64,000 bases of DNA. It comes from Coccinella septempunctata (Eukaryota > Arthropoda > Insecta > Coleoptera > Coccinellidae). The stretch spans positions 14,831,521 through 14,895,520 of the forward strand of contig NC_058193.1 in assembly GCF_907165205.1 (NCBI RefSeq). The letters are read 5' to 3'. Numbering within the stretch: position 1 is the stretch's first letter; the number at the start of each line of letters is the position of its first letter. Shown in pieces: positions 8,344 to 17,732 of this stretch. The notes beneath the pieces were generated by a model, which saw only the letters and a list, made by a program, of their open reading frames with translations, was not told where the DNA came from and made no database searches. Position numbers and translations under genes: made by a program.

Positions 8344-11300
8344 TTTGACGAATCAATTGTGTGCTTATGAAAAAGCATTATCAAGCAGAAACGAGACTAA
8401 ACAGGAAGTATTGTATACAGCAAACAAAAGGAGCAATTTGTTTTGTAAATACTGTAAATCAAGAGGACATAAAATAAAGCAGTGCCTGAAATGGAAGGCA
8501 GATGGCAAGCCACCAAAACCTGACAAAACTGATAGAGCTAGTGATGCAAAGAACAAAGTTTCATTATTAGCCGTTTCAAATGTTGTATTGTTGTGTGAAA
8601 ATGATAAAGAAAATTGGTACGTGGATAATGGCGCAACCAATCACATTACCAATCAAAGTGACGTTTTTGAGAGCTATTTACCATTTAACAATCATCATCA
8701 AATAACAACAGCAAATAGAGAGTCTGTACCAGCATTAGGAATAGGTACAGTTAGAGTGAAAACAAACGTAAACGGAAGAACACAAGTTTTTCCTCTGACT
8801 GAAGTGTGGTATGTTCCGAGTATCAAGAAAAACTTATTTTCAACATTGTCGGCACAAGATAAGAATCCAAACAGTGAATTCGTTTCAACAACAGAAGAAT
8901 GTTATTTCAAGCTATCTGGAGAAGTAATACTTGTTGGATCAAGAAATTGTTCAGGAGGATTGTATAAACTTAAAATGAAGTCTTTAAAGCCAGAAAATTC
9001 CAAAGAAATTAATTTAGTTAATAATGATAATGTTTTACAGTTATATCATGAAAGATTTGGACATCAACATAAGAGATATATAAAAGCAATACTGAAAAGG
9101 GAACTGGGATTAGATGTTAATCTTGATAGTGAATTATGCGAAGGTTGTGTCTATGGAAAAGCTCATGTACTTAAATTTGGTACAAGAGATCGAGCCAGCT
9201 CTCCTGGTGAACTGTTACATACTGATGTTTGTGGTCCATTTGACCCATCAAAATCTGGCTATCGATATTATGTCTTATTCAAGGATGATTATAGCAGGTA
9301 TCGTTTCATATATTTCATGAAACACAAATCAGAAGTGATAGATAATTTGAACATTGTCCTAGCGAAAATTAAAGCTGCAGGATATGGCGTGAAAGAAATC
9401 ATTTCAGACAATGGTGGTGAGTTCGACAATATAAGAGTAAGAAAAATACTAAACCATTATGGAATACAACAAAGACTGATCATGCCATATACGCCACAAC
9501 AGAACGGGTGTGCGGAAAGAGAGAACCGAACTGTTGTTGAAACCGCAAGAGCTTTAATGCACGCTAGAGAAGGAATTTTCGATCAAAGTTTTTGGGCAGA
9601 ATTAATCAATACAGCAACATACATTCTAAATCGGACTAGTAAATCAAGTGTTGAAGGAAAATCTCCCTATGAAATATGGTTTAATAAGAAACCAAAATTG
9701 AGCCATTTGAGAATCATAGGTAGTAGTTGCTATGCTCATGTTCCGAAAAAGCATCGGAGGAAAATGGAAAAGAAAGCTATTAAAGGTATTCTTATGGGTT
9801 ATGAAAATGACGATGGTTATCGAATATGGTCTATAGAACAAAAGAAACTCGTAAGATCAAGGGACGTCATTTTTGATGAATGTGCAATTTTACCAATAGT
9901 CAATACTGAACACAATAAAAGTCAAAATATTCAAATTCAAAATATTTTTGATTATTTTAAGGTTGATGAAAAAGGTGAAAATTATGAGACTGACAAAGAT
10001 GAAGAGTTCATTGAAGAAGATAACCAAAATATGGAACTAAGAGTGATACCTGATGAAGTAGTTGAAGAAAATGAGCAGTGTACTGAACAAATGAGACAGC
10101 AGTTAAGAGACAGAAAGGACATTAGAAAACCATCACGTTTTGATGACTTCGTTATGACAGTTGCTGCAGAAATATGTGAGTCACATGAACCTTTAAATTA
10201 CAAGGATGCCATAACTTGTAATGAAAAAGAACACTGGATTTCAGCTATGAAGCAGGAGTTACTATCTTTAAAAGAAAATAATACTTGGATTTTGAAAAAA
10301 TTACCACCTGGAAAAAAGGCAATTCCTTGCAAATGGGTATTCAAGCTCAAGACGAATGCTGATGGCTCGGTTGAAAAATACAAAGCAAGGTTGGTTATAA
10401 AAGGATATTCCCAGAAGAAAGGGATTGATTATGACCAAACCTATAGTCCAGTGGCAAAAGGAGGAACAATCAGGTCACTATTAAGCATAGCTGCCAGCAA
10501 AAATATGTCACTCACACAGTTTGATGTATGTACTGCCTTTCTCTATGGTAAATTGGGGGAAGAGGTATACATGAAACAACCTGAAGGTTTCGAAGATGAA
10601 AGCGGCATGGTTTGTAAACTCCAACGAAGTTTGTATGGATTGAAACAAGCTCCGAGATGTTGGAATAAACGATTCAGTGATTTTTTGGGAAATTTAGGAT
10701 TCAAACGATCTGATGCCGACCCATGCTTATTTATCAAAAAACAAAGAACTGACATGCTATTGTTAGCTTTGAATGTTGATGATGGACTACTAGCTTGCAG
10801 CAATAATACCATGAAAAACGAATTTTTGAATGGTTTACAAGAAGAATTCAAAATAACAATAAAACCGGCATCTTATTTTCTTGGACTCCAAATTCGGAGA
10901 GAAGAGAACGGCACTGTTTTAATGAGTCAATCTTCTTATACTAAGAAAATTCTTGAAAGATTTGGTATGTTAGACTGCAAGCCTGTAACAACTCCAATTG
11001 TAAAGGAAGGTTTTCAATTAGGGAAGGAAAATGACGAATTGAACAGAACCTTTCCTTATAGAGAAGCAGCTGGTGCTTTAATGTACTTAATGACAAGTAC
11101 AAGACCAGACATAGCTTATGCTGTAAGTATCGCATCAAGAAAGCTAGAAAATCCAACAAATGCAGATTGTATAAAAGTGAAGAGGATATTTCGTTATCTG
11201 AAGGGCACAATGGACCTTGGTCTTAGCTACAAGCCAGAGGAAAGAGATGAGTTAGTGGCCTTCAGTGATGCAGACCATGGAGGAGATAGTGAAACAGGAC

Positions 11301-11722
11301 GTTCCACTTCGGGCGTTTTATGCATGTATGCTGGTGGAGCTATATCTTGGCTTAGTCAACGTCAAACATCTGTAGCAATTTCCTCAACAGAGGCAGAAAT
11401 AGTGGCTGCTAGTGAAGCTGCACGAGAAATGGAATGGCTAAAGCGGTTATTTAAGGAAATACTCAGTGTTCAGTCAGTTCCAACATTGATGGTGGACAAC
11501 GAAGCTGCTATTAGACTGAGCCAAAACCCAGAATTCCACAGACGCACTAAACATATACACATAAGACATTTCTTTGTGCGTGAACTTGTTCTAGATGGAG
11601 AGTTGAAAGTTGAAAAAGTTTCAACAGAGGACCAACTGGCAGACTTAATGACAAAACCTCTGTTCAAACCAAGACTGCATAATCTCACAAAGAAAATGGG
11701 ATTAACCAAAATATCCCAATGA
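8344..11722 (+). CDS. Copia 1 gag C-terminus and pol polyprotein
   Basis: Open for about 1125 residues. Domains: CCHC knuckle CKYCKSRGHKIKQC at about 34-47; aspartic protease WYVDNGATNHIT near 92 (DNG in place of the common DSG); integrase HHCC zinc domain near 236-272; integrase core with HTDVCGPF, SDNGGEFDN and TPQQNGCAERENRT; reverse transcriptase from about 660 with KARLVIKGYSQ, QFDVCTAFLYG, SLYGLKQAPR and the catalytic ALNVDDGLL (tyrosine of YVDD replaced by asparagine) near 810; RNase H with FSDADHGGD and SSTEAEIVA at the C-terminus. This order (PR, IN, RT, RNase H) defines Ty1/copia. The reading frame continues the upstream gag once the CACTG insert is ignored. It looks recently active, apart from the missing 5' LTR and the NVDD change. 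Confidence 0.92.
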
Positions 11723-11729
11723 GGGAAGG

Positions 11730-12077
11730 TGTTGAAGCTGGAAAGGTTTTTCAGCAAGCATTCGTTTATTTTGGTTCTATGATAATTGTATATTTCATTT
11801 AATATCAAAATACATAGGTCTAGTCAATAATAAAAAATAAGGTGTCAATCAATTTGTCAATTATAATATTGTAAAACTTTATTCTGAATAAAATATACTT
11901 CTGTTGAAGTATATTTTATTCAGAATAAAGTTTTACAATATTATAATTGACAAATTGATTGACACCTTATTTTTTATTATTGACTAGACCTATGTATTTT
12001 GATATTAAATGAAATATACAATTATCATAGAACCAAAATAAACGAATGCTTGCTGAAAAACCTTTCCAGCTTCAACA
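11730..12077. repeat. Head-on LTR pair: 348-bp near-perfect palindrome
   Basis: Starts TGTTGAAGCTGG right after the purine tract, ends CCAGCTTCAACA. The two 172-bp arms are exact or near-exact inverted copies around a TGTT centre (11902-11905). The right half, 11902-12077, reads as a complete 176-bp LTR in reverse (TG..CA); the left half is the expected 3' LTR lacking its last four bases. Confidence 0.8.
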
Positions 12078-12154
12078 TTTATCACGACAGATATTTTTCT
12101 TCTCGCATTGATGTAAGTCTCTGTTGTCATATTGTATGTTTCTTGTTTTTATTA

Positions 12155-12212
12155 CCATGTACATTTTAGTGGCCCTGAAGATGGAAACGAGGTTTTCCGA
12201 AAGCTAGGCCTA
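12155..12212 (+). ncRNA. Hammerhead-like core in the Penelope 3' region
   Basis: CTGAAGA is followed by a hairpin pairing GGAAAC with GTTTTCC and then GAAA, the order of a hammerhead ribozyme core (CUGANGA, stem II, GAAA). I could not find convincing stems I and III or a cleavage site. Known: Penelope-like elements commonly carry hammerhead motifs. Activity is not shown. Confidence 0.35.
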
Positions 12213-12283
12213 AACAATAAAGAGAAAGTAAACACCTGATACTGACTGCTAACCCGATCAATATCATTCCTCATTTATTATTT

Positions 12284-12950
12284 TTGTTTGATTATTCTTT
12301 GGGAAATGTTAAGTTGTTAAGATTGAACGTTGTTCGGGACCTGGGAGTTCTGTTTGACGATCAGATGTCATTTGTTTCTCACATAAATGATTTGCTGAGT
12401 GCTGCTTCTAGGTTGTATGGCTTCATAATTCGCAACGCAAATCATTTTCAGAATTCCACAACACTTATTCTCCTATTTAACACCCTGTTGAGAACTAAAC
12501 TCGAGTATGCCTCGTTCATTTGGCAGCCCATTTACGCCTGTCATACTCAGCGATTGGAGGCAATTCAACGCAGATTTTATAAATTCCTAGCATATAGGGA
12601 GGATGGCGTCTATCCACCTAGGGGTACTAACCACGATGCACTGGTTTGGTGCTGTTTCTCTGGCTGATCGACCTGGTTTGCAGGCAGTCATCTTTCTCTA
12701 CAAACTTATTCACGGTAGTGTTGATTGTCCCTACTTACTGGAGAGGCTCAACTTCTATGTTCCAAGGCCCAACATGCGATCTAGGCCTGTGTTTTACTTG
12801 GTCCCTCGTAGGAATAATTGTATGATTCGAACTCAATTTTATAAAGTGATGATAATTTGTTTTTGAGTTTTCAATTAGCATTTGTTAATTATTCTGTAAT
12901 TGGGTTTTTTTACCTGTAGAAAAATAAAGCTGTTTATTTATTTATTTATT
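12284..12950 (+). pseudogene. CR1/jockey-like LINE, 5'-truncated RT C-terminus and tail
   Basis: 12284-12667 reads VRDLGVLFDDQMSFVSHI, KLEYASFIWQPIY and LEAIQRRFYKFL, which is the region after the RT catalytic core of CR1/jockey-group LINEs. The reading frame shifts near 12610 and continues to about 12865 (FLYKLIHGSVDCPYLLERLNFYVPR). The 3' end has an AATAAA (about 12923) and a TTTATTTA-type tail (12930-12950). No RT active site remains. Confidence 0.75.
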
Positions 12951-13440
12951 ATTTTATCGACAGTTTGAAGTGAGTGTATTATTCACCCCATTAGCAGTTC
13001 TGAAGCCAAGATCCCCTTTCCTCTAATTATTATTTTATATCTGGAGTGTGGCGAACCCCATTCCAAGCTACCACCCATTTGTCCGCGTGCCATTGCAGGG
13101 CAGGGTTCGCTTCTCTATATGAATTTTTGAGACGAAATTGGATTACAAGACATGGCTGATTTTGGTCAATTCACAATGGAATTCATAACAGAATTTATCC
13201 AGATATTTAAATCGCATCCAGATTTGTGCAAAGTAAAGTCCAAAGAATACATCAATAAGAATTTAAAAAACAAAGGTTACGATGGATTAGTGGAGGTGTA
13301 TCGCACAGCTTCCTCTGAAAATTACTAAATGCCTACATGCCCTTCCAAATGACACTTTTATGATGTTTTTCGCCCATACAACCACGCTTTTTCCATTCGA
13401 ATAATTCGCTACGAACTACATATATCATTTGTTAAATCAT
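12951..13440 (+). repeat. Left arm of a MADF/Harbinger palindrome
   Basis: 13020-13330 is repeated in inverted order at 39345-39680 (GCAATGGCACGCGGACAAATG and flanks), and 13317-13415 is repeated in inverted order at 14745-14850 (GCCTACATGCCCTTCCAAATG region). Ignoring the copia insertion, the right arm is contiguous (39680 down to 39334, then 15011 down to 14614), so this was a palindrome of about 2.3 kb. Confidence 0.65.
13152..13328 (+). pseudogene. MADF-domain protein fragment (Harbinger-type second ORF), left copy
   Basis: A 58-codon frame from ATG to TAA. It reads FITEFIQIFKSHPDLCKVKSK, broken here as FITEFIQIFKSHPDL then CKVKSKEYINKNLKNKGYDG. Known: this matches the start of MADF (Myb/SANT-like) DNA-binding domains, which occur as an accessory ORF in PIF/Harbinger transposons and in insect transcription factors. 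The domain is cut short, compared with the other copy, by a deletion just after YRTA. Non-functional. Confidence 0.6.
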
Positions 13441-13519
13441 CTGTATTAACTTTATTGATGAATTTCTCCATGAGTGTGTTCAACTTCATCATAAGGGTAT
13501 TGTAATAAAACACACTATA

Positions 13520-13572
13520 AGATAGTTATTCTATTGGCTATCGATTTCGGCGTTACGCCATCATCAGGCCAG
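13520..13572 (-). ncRNA. Hammerhead-like core, left arm
   Basis: On the minus strand CTGATGA, a stem pairing GGCG with CGCC around a TAA loop, then GAAA. The core (CUGAUGA, stem II, GAAA) is canonical. Stems I and III and the cleavage site are not identified, so function is unproven. Confidence 0.4.
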
Positions 13573-14515
13573 CTGAAAAATATAATTAATGTAGTTTTAC
13601 ATATTCTACATATTATACGATCTCTTTAGAATTGTCTTTCAAAAAACAAAATACAATAAAAACATACAACATTTTCTCAAAATATTCTAATTTCTAGGTT
13701 AGGTCAGAGGTATGCTCACCGTCTCTGTAGTATATTATTTTTCTTAAACAGTGCATATATTGTTCTGAATTATGCTTTTCTTGATAAAGTCCAGAAATGA
13801 AAAGGTCCACAATCAAATTGAAATTTCTATGAAATACTTTTCGTCGTCTATTTACTGCGTCGTGAAAACTTCTCTACAAGGAAAGGGGATATGGAGGCGG
13901 GGGGAGGCAGTCGATGTTTACGTTCCCGTCGAAATCCGAGAGGTCGTTCAATAGATGTTGGTTATTTCTATGTTTGATAATTTCATGTTGTTCAAGTAAT
14001 GTTCAAGTATAATTTACAAGACGAAGATGTTATCAAACATAGAAATAACCAACATCTATTGAACGACCCCTCGGATTTCGACGGGAACGTAAACATTTTC
14101 AAAATTATAGATTCAACATTGATCAGTTCAAACTTCCCGCTTTCTACATAACACTGACACATCGACTGCCTCCCCCCGACTCCATATCCCCTTTCCTTTT
14201 CCGAAATTCCTCCTAGAGAAGTTTTCACGACGCAGTAAATAGACGACGAAAAGTATTTCATAGAAATTTCAATTTGATTGTGGACCTTTTCATTTCTGGA
14301 CTTTATCAAGAAAAGTATAATTGAGAACAATATATGCACTGTTTAAGAAAAATAATATACTACAGAGACGGTGAGCATACCTCTGACCTAACCTAGAAAT
14401 TAGAATATTTTGAGAAAATGTTGTATGTTTTTATTGTATTTAGTTTATTGAGAGACAATTCTAAAGAGATCGTATCATATGTAGAATATGTAAAACTACA
14501 TTAATTATATTTTTC

Positions 14516-14562
14516 AGCTGGCCTGATGATGGCGTAACGCCGAAATCGATAGCCAATAGAAT
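14516..14562 (+). ncRNA. Hammerhead-like core, right arm
   Basis: Mirror copy of the motif at 13520-13572: CTGATGA, GGCG-TAA-CGCC hairpin, GAAA. The two copies point outwards from the inverted pair. Confidence 0.4.
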
Positions 14563-14613
14563 AACTATCTTATAGTGTGTTTTATAACAATACCCCTATG
14601 ACATCTGTATTAA

Positions 14614-14745
14614 TTTATCACGTGTATGGGCGACGACAGTTTTTTTGCCACGCCGTCCTTTATCTAATGATAACCGCCACGTCCCCACGAGCCATGATTC
14701 TCCAAGGGTAAGAACGTTCGTGTATGCCCAGCTATTGATATTGTT
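14614..14745 (-). repeat. AGCTGGGCATACACG repeat locus, empty for both 9-bp insertions
   Basis: Reverse-complement of the sequence at about 4110-4250, but with neither the foldback at CTTGGAGA nor the 36-bp insert at TCATGGCTC. It therefore records the state before those insertions. A short GT run follows at 14772-14789. Confidence 0.6.
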
Positions 14746-14939
14746 CGTAGCGAATCATTTGAATGGAAAAAGCGTGTGTGTGTGTGTGGGAGAAAAACGT
14801 TATAAAAATGTCATTTGGAAGGGCATGTAGGCATTTAGTAATTTTTAGGGCCTGTTCCGATATTGCTGGTTCTACTGGCCCGCAATCGAATAACAATAGA
14901 ACTCGAACGACTGGGCCAATAGGCATCGTCTCTGAAAAA

Positions 14940-15011
14940 CTGATAGTACTGTTCAGGAATATCGGAACAGACGGTGAGAGTCATTTACGACGACTGGACT
15001 TCCAGAGTTTT
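14940..15011 (-). pseudogene. MADF pseudogene, C-terminal piece of right copy
   Basis: Reads on the minus strand as the continuation of the frame at 39334-39580 once the copia element and one GTTTT are ignored (about SGSPVVVNDSHRLF). It is the C-terminal end of the MADF region, then the sequence diverges. Confidence 0.45.
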
Positions 15012-15270
15012 TGTTAAATATATGTGATTTTTGTATTTTGTAATATTTTATTTTTTCATGTTCTGTTTATGACACTTCTAGTAGAATGTTCTAGAATACT
15101 TTTTATGTGTGTCATGATCAGTAGTAGATAAGTAGTATTAAGATGGTGAGGTCGATGACAACGAATTAGATTGTAATAAGAGAATTCATATTAAGTTTGT
15201 ACTGAAAGGGTTTAATAAATACATAGTAAAAATATCTACGAATCGTATTATTGAACCAGATATTATAACA
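15012..15270 (+). repeat. Copia 2 5' LTR (259 bp)
   Basis: TGTTAAAT..ATAACA, followed directly by TGGTAGCAGATGC (15271-15283), which fits the initiator-methionine-type primer-binding site common in copia elements. An AATAAA-like word (TAATAAATAC) occurs near 15213. Confidence 0.85.
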
Positions 15271-15351
15271 TGGTAGCAGATGCTCATGGTTATTGAAATT
15301 GGATAAGAGGAATTTTACGAGCCACGTGGAAGAAAAGAAAGATAACCCAAG

Positions 15352-15696
15352 ATGTCGGCCAACAAAAAAGAGGATTTTATTATTCAAGAATTTGATGGAA
15401 TGCACAACGACAAATGGAGATTTGGGTTGAAATTATTTTTGGAACTGAAACAATGTAACATCACTGTTGAAAATAATGTAGAACCTAAAGATATCACACA
15501 AGGGGATTTAAAGAAAATGGCCAGGAATTATAGAGTGAACAACGTCTCAAATACCCAGCTCGAAATAATTATATCGGAGAATACTGCAAAGAAGATGATC
15601 GACAAATTGGATAAACACTAAAGCAGTGCGGTTTAACTACTTAGTAAAAGAAAACTGTTAGACTTAAAAATGAAAGAAGGAGACGATCCTACAAGA
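15352..15696 (+). pseudogene. Copia 2 gag, N-terminal part
   Basis: Opens at ATG 15352 and reads EFDGMHNDKWRFGLKLFLEL, the copia gag start, for 89 residues to a stop at 15621. It continues in a shifted frame (KLLDLKMKEGDDPTRHL) to the LINE insertion near 15697. Compared with the downstream part at 24603, some gag codons in between appear lost. Confidence 0.75.
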
Positions 15697-15699
15697 CAT

Positions 15700-17500
15700 C
15701 TCTCACCAATACAGCAAAAGAAATACTGGGCACAGAACTCTTCCGAAAATCCCTAGACTGGTTCGCCGACAGCGAAACTCATATCTCACCTCATTAGGAA
15801 GCAAAACACAAAGCGATGAAAACGGCAATTAACAAGCCTGGCGATGTTGCAGCCCAAAAGAGTCTTACAAACATAAAACGCGAGGTCAAGAAATGGGGAT
15901 AGCTGGTGGAAAGAAAAAGCTAGGGAAATACAAGCTTACGCCGATAACCATGATTACAGGCGTTTTTTCGAAGCTATTAAAACTGTTTATGGTCCAAGTA
16001 GAAAAGCTAACTTTCCTATAAGAGATGCTCATGGAGCTATACTAACTGATGATAGAAAAATCCCGCGTATGACATCGCTTGATGACGAAATCTCAATGTC
16101 GGAAATCATAAGTGCCATAGGCGTAGCCAGGGTAGAGTTTCGGGGGGGGTTTTAAATAAAAATTTTCTGATTTTGACATATAAATTGGGACTCTTTGAAA
16201 CTAATATTATGTACCTATATTATTTCGGGGGGGGGGGGGGGGGGGGGGGGTTTGAACCCCCAAACCCCCCCCCTGGCAACGCCCGTGATAAGTGCGATAA
16301 AAATTATGAAAAATGATAAGTCACCAGGTCTAGACGGCATTCCAGCGGAGGTATTCAAAGCCCTGGATGAAGACATTGTCAATAGTCTCCTAACACTATT
16401 CCGCAAGATCTGGGAACAAGGAGATGTGCCACAAGACTTCAGAGACGCTTTAGTTATCAACCTCTATAAGAACAAAGGCGATACGTCAAATTCCAACAAC
16501 TACAGGGGCATTTCGTTGCTTAGCGTGGCCGGCAAAATTCTTTCGAAGATTATGGCTAATCGTCTGATTCCACTCAGAAAAGATTTTACCTGAATCCCAG
16601 TGCGGCTTTCGACCAAATCGAGGTACGGTGGACCTAATTTTCACATTGCGACAGCTGCAAGAGAAGGCCCGTGAACAACAATCAAGGATCTATACAGCCT
16701 ACATCGATTTAAGTAAGGCCTTCGACTCGGTGAATCGGAGCTATGGGCGCTATGGAAAATCATGGCCCGCCTTGGAGTAACCGAAAAATTCTTAGCAGTG
16801 TGTAAAAGCCTTCATACCAACAACACCGCTAGAATACAGCATAATGACTCTACAACCGACCATTTCTTAACCAACTCTGGAATCAAACAAGGCTGCGTGT
16901 TAGCGCCTTTACTGTTCAATATTTTCGCCATAGCTGTCTCGATAATTGCTGACATGAGTATGCCTGTAAGAGGTGTTGGAATCAGATTCAGATTTGATGG
17001 AGGCCTATTTATCCTGAAGCGCCTCAGAGCAAAAACCCGTTCAAAGGTTATCACGGAACATCAATATGTAGACGACTGCGCACTTATCGCTAGCAGCCCA
17101 GAGGATTTACAGATAATGCTGGACACCTATAAACATATATACGAAGCTTTAGGCCTTAGACTCAAAATCGACAAAACCAAAATCCTGGTAAGTCCCCCAG
17201 AAAGCCTTCCAACACATATCAGCCAGTTGAATGAAACTCTAGAACAGGTCGAGCCGAGGGTCGAGCAGTTCAAATACTAGCTTCATAAATACTAGGGCTA
17301 ACCTAGACACGGAAATACACAACCGTATCAATTCGGCATCACGGGCATTCTGGAAGCTGAAGGTCAGAGTGTTTCAAAATCACGACCTCAATCTGAAGAC
17401 CAAGAGAGCTGTTTACAAAGCAGTCGTCCTCCCAACGCTTCTTCACGGAAGCGAAAGCTGGAAGCCCTACAGGCGATATGCACATCAGATGGTTCCACAA
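15700..17500 (+). pseudogene. LINE 1 reverse transcriptase, frameshifted
   Basis: Before the hAT MITE: remnants such as TAKEILGTELFRKSLDWF and DYRRFFEAIKTVYGPSRK, the linker before RT. After it: KNDKSPGLDGIPAEVF, NNYRGISLLSVAGKILSK, CGFRPNRGTVDLIF, AYIDLSKAFDSVN (motif A), SGIKQGCVLAPLLFN (motif B) and HQYVDDCALIASS (motif C, near 17065). It ends with KRAVYKAVVLPTLLHGSESW near 17440. At least three frameshifts or stops (about 16592, 16740 and 17280) mean the enzyme is inactive. The gypsy element is inserted at 17500/17501. Confidence 0.85.
16116..16287. mobile_element. hAT MITE (172 bp) with 8-bp duplication and G24 run
   Basis: Starts CATAGGCGTAGCCAGGG, ends CCTGGCAACGCCCGTG. The 8-bp ATAAGTGC flanks it at 16108-16115 and 16288-16295. 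Known: 8-bp duplications with CA..TG ends and a GGCGTAGCCAGG terminus are typical of hAT MITEs. It contains a 24-base G run (16227-16250) facing C-rich sequence. Confidence 0.85.
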
Positions 17501-17646
17501 TGTAATATACTTGTGTCATTGCGCATCCTCATGATAAGTGGGGATGTCATATGTAAAATGAAATGAACTAATGAAGGACAGTTTAGATCAAGACATGATA
17601 GAGATTATCATTAGCGAACCCACACAATACAATACGAAATATAACA
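17501..17646 (+). repeat. Gypsy 1 5' LTR (146 bp)
   Basis: TGTAATATACTTGTG..ATATAACA. It is nearly identical to the 3' LTR; I see a handful of base differences around TATGTAAAATGAAATGAACTAATG. The following TGGCGCAGTCG matches the primer-binding site seen in 17.6/297-type elements. Confidence 0.92.
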
Positions 17647-17732
17647 TGGCGCAGTCGATTTAGCGAACTATAGTAAAAAGTTAATTCAAAATACTAAAAA
17701 ATTCAATTAATAAAAGTTCCTGCACAACATAA

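Larger units (their letters stand above)
6330..12077 (+). mobile_element. Ty1/copia element 1, 5' LTR missing, inverted LTR pair at 3' end
   Basis: Inserted in the Penelope 3' region. It has a leader, gag (6444-7048) and gag-pol (8344-11722), a purine-rich tract (about 11719-11729), then a 3' LTR immediately followed by an inverted LTR (11730-12077). No 5' LTR or primer-binding site is seen before gag, so the left edge (about 6330) is uncertain. The element is split by a 1292-bp CACTG element. Without that insert and one TAA the gag and pol frames are continuous. Confidence 0.75.
4390..12265 (+). mobile_element. Penelope-like element, 5'-truncated, interrupted by copia
   Basis: Coding part at 4390-6171, 3' untranslated part at 6172 to about 6330, then resumed at 12078 to about 12265 after a copia insertion. 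The 5' junction is fixed by the shared flanking repeat that stops matching at about 4391. The 3' part has a CTGAAGA/hairpin/GAAA motif and an AATAAA signal (about 12219), as in other Penelope-like elements. No target duplication was found. Confidence 0.75.
13450..14601. mobile_element. Inverted pair of Penelope-like ends with 12-bp target duplication
   Basis: Two arms (about 13487-13960 and 14005-14590) are inverted copies, both starting at TATTGTWATAAAACACACTAT and running inwards. The right arm has about 70 extra bases near 14095-14165. The direct repeat CATCTGTATTAA flanks the unit (13438-13449 and 14602-14613). Each arm has a hammerhead-like core near its outer end. I infer two partial copies of a Penelope-like element in head-to-head orientation; no RT coding remains. 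Confidence 0.55.
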
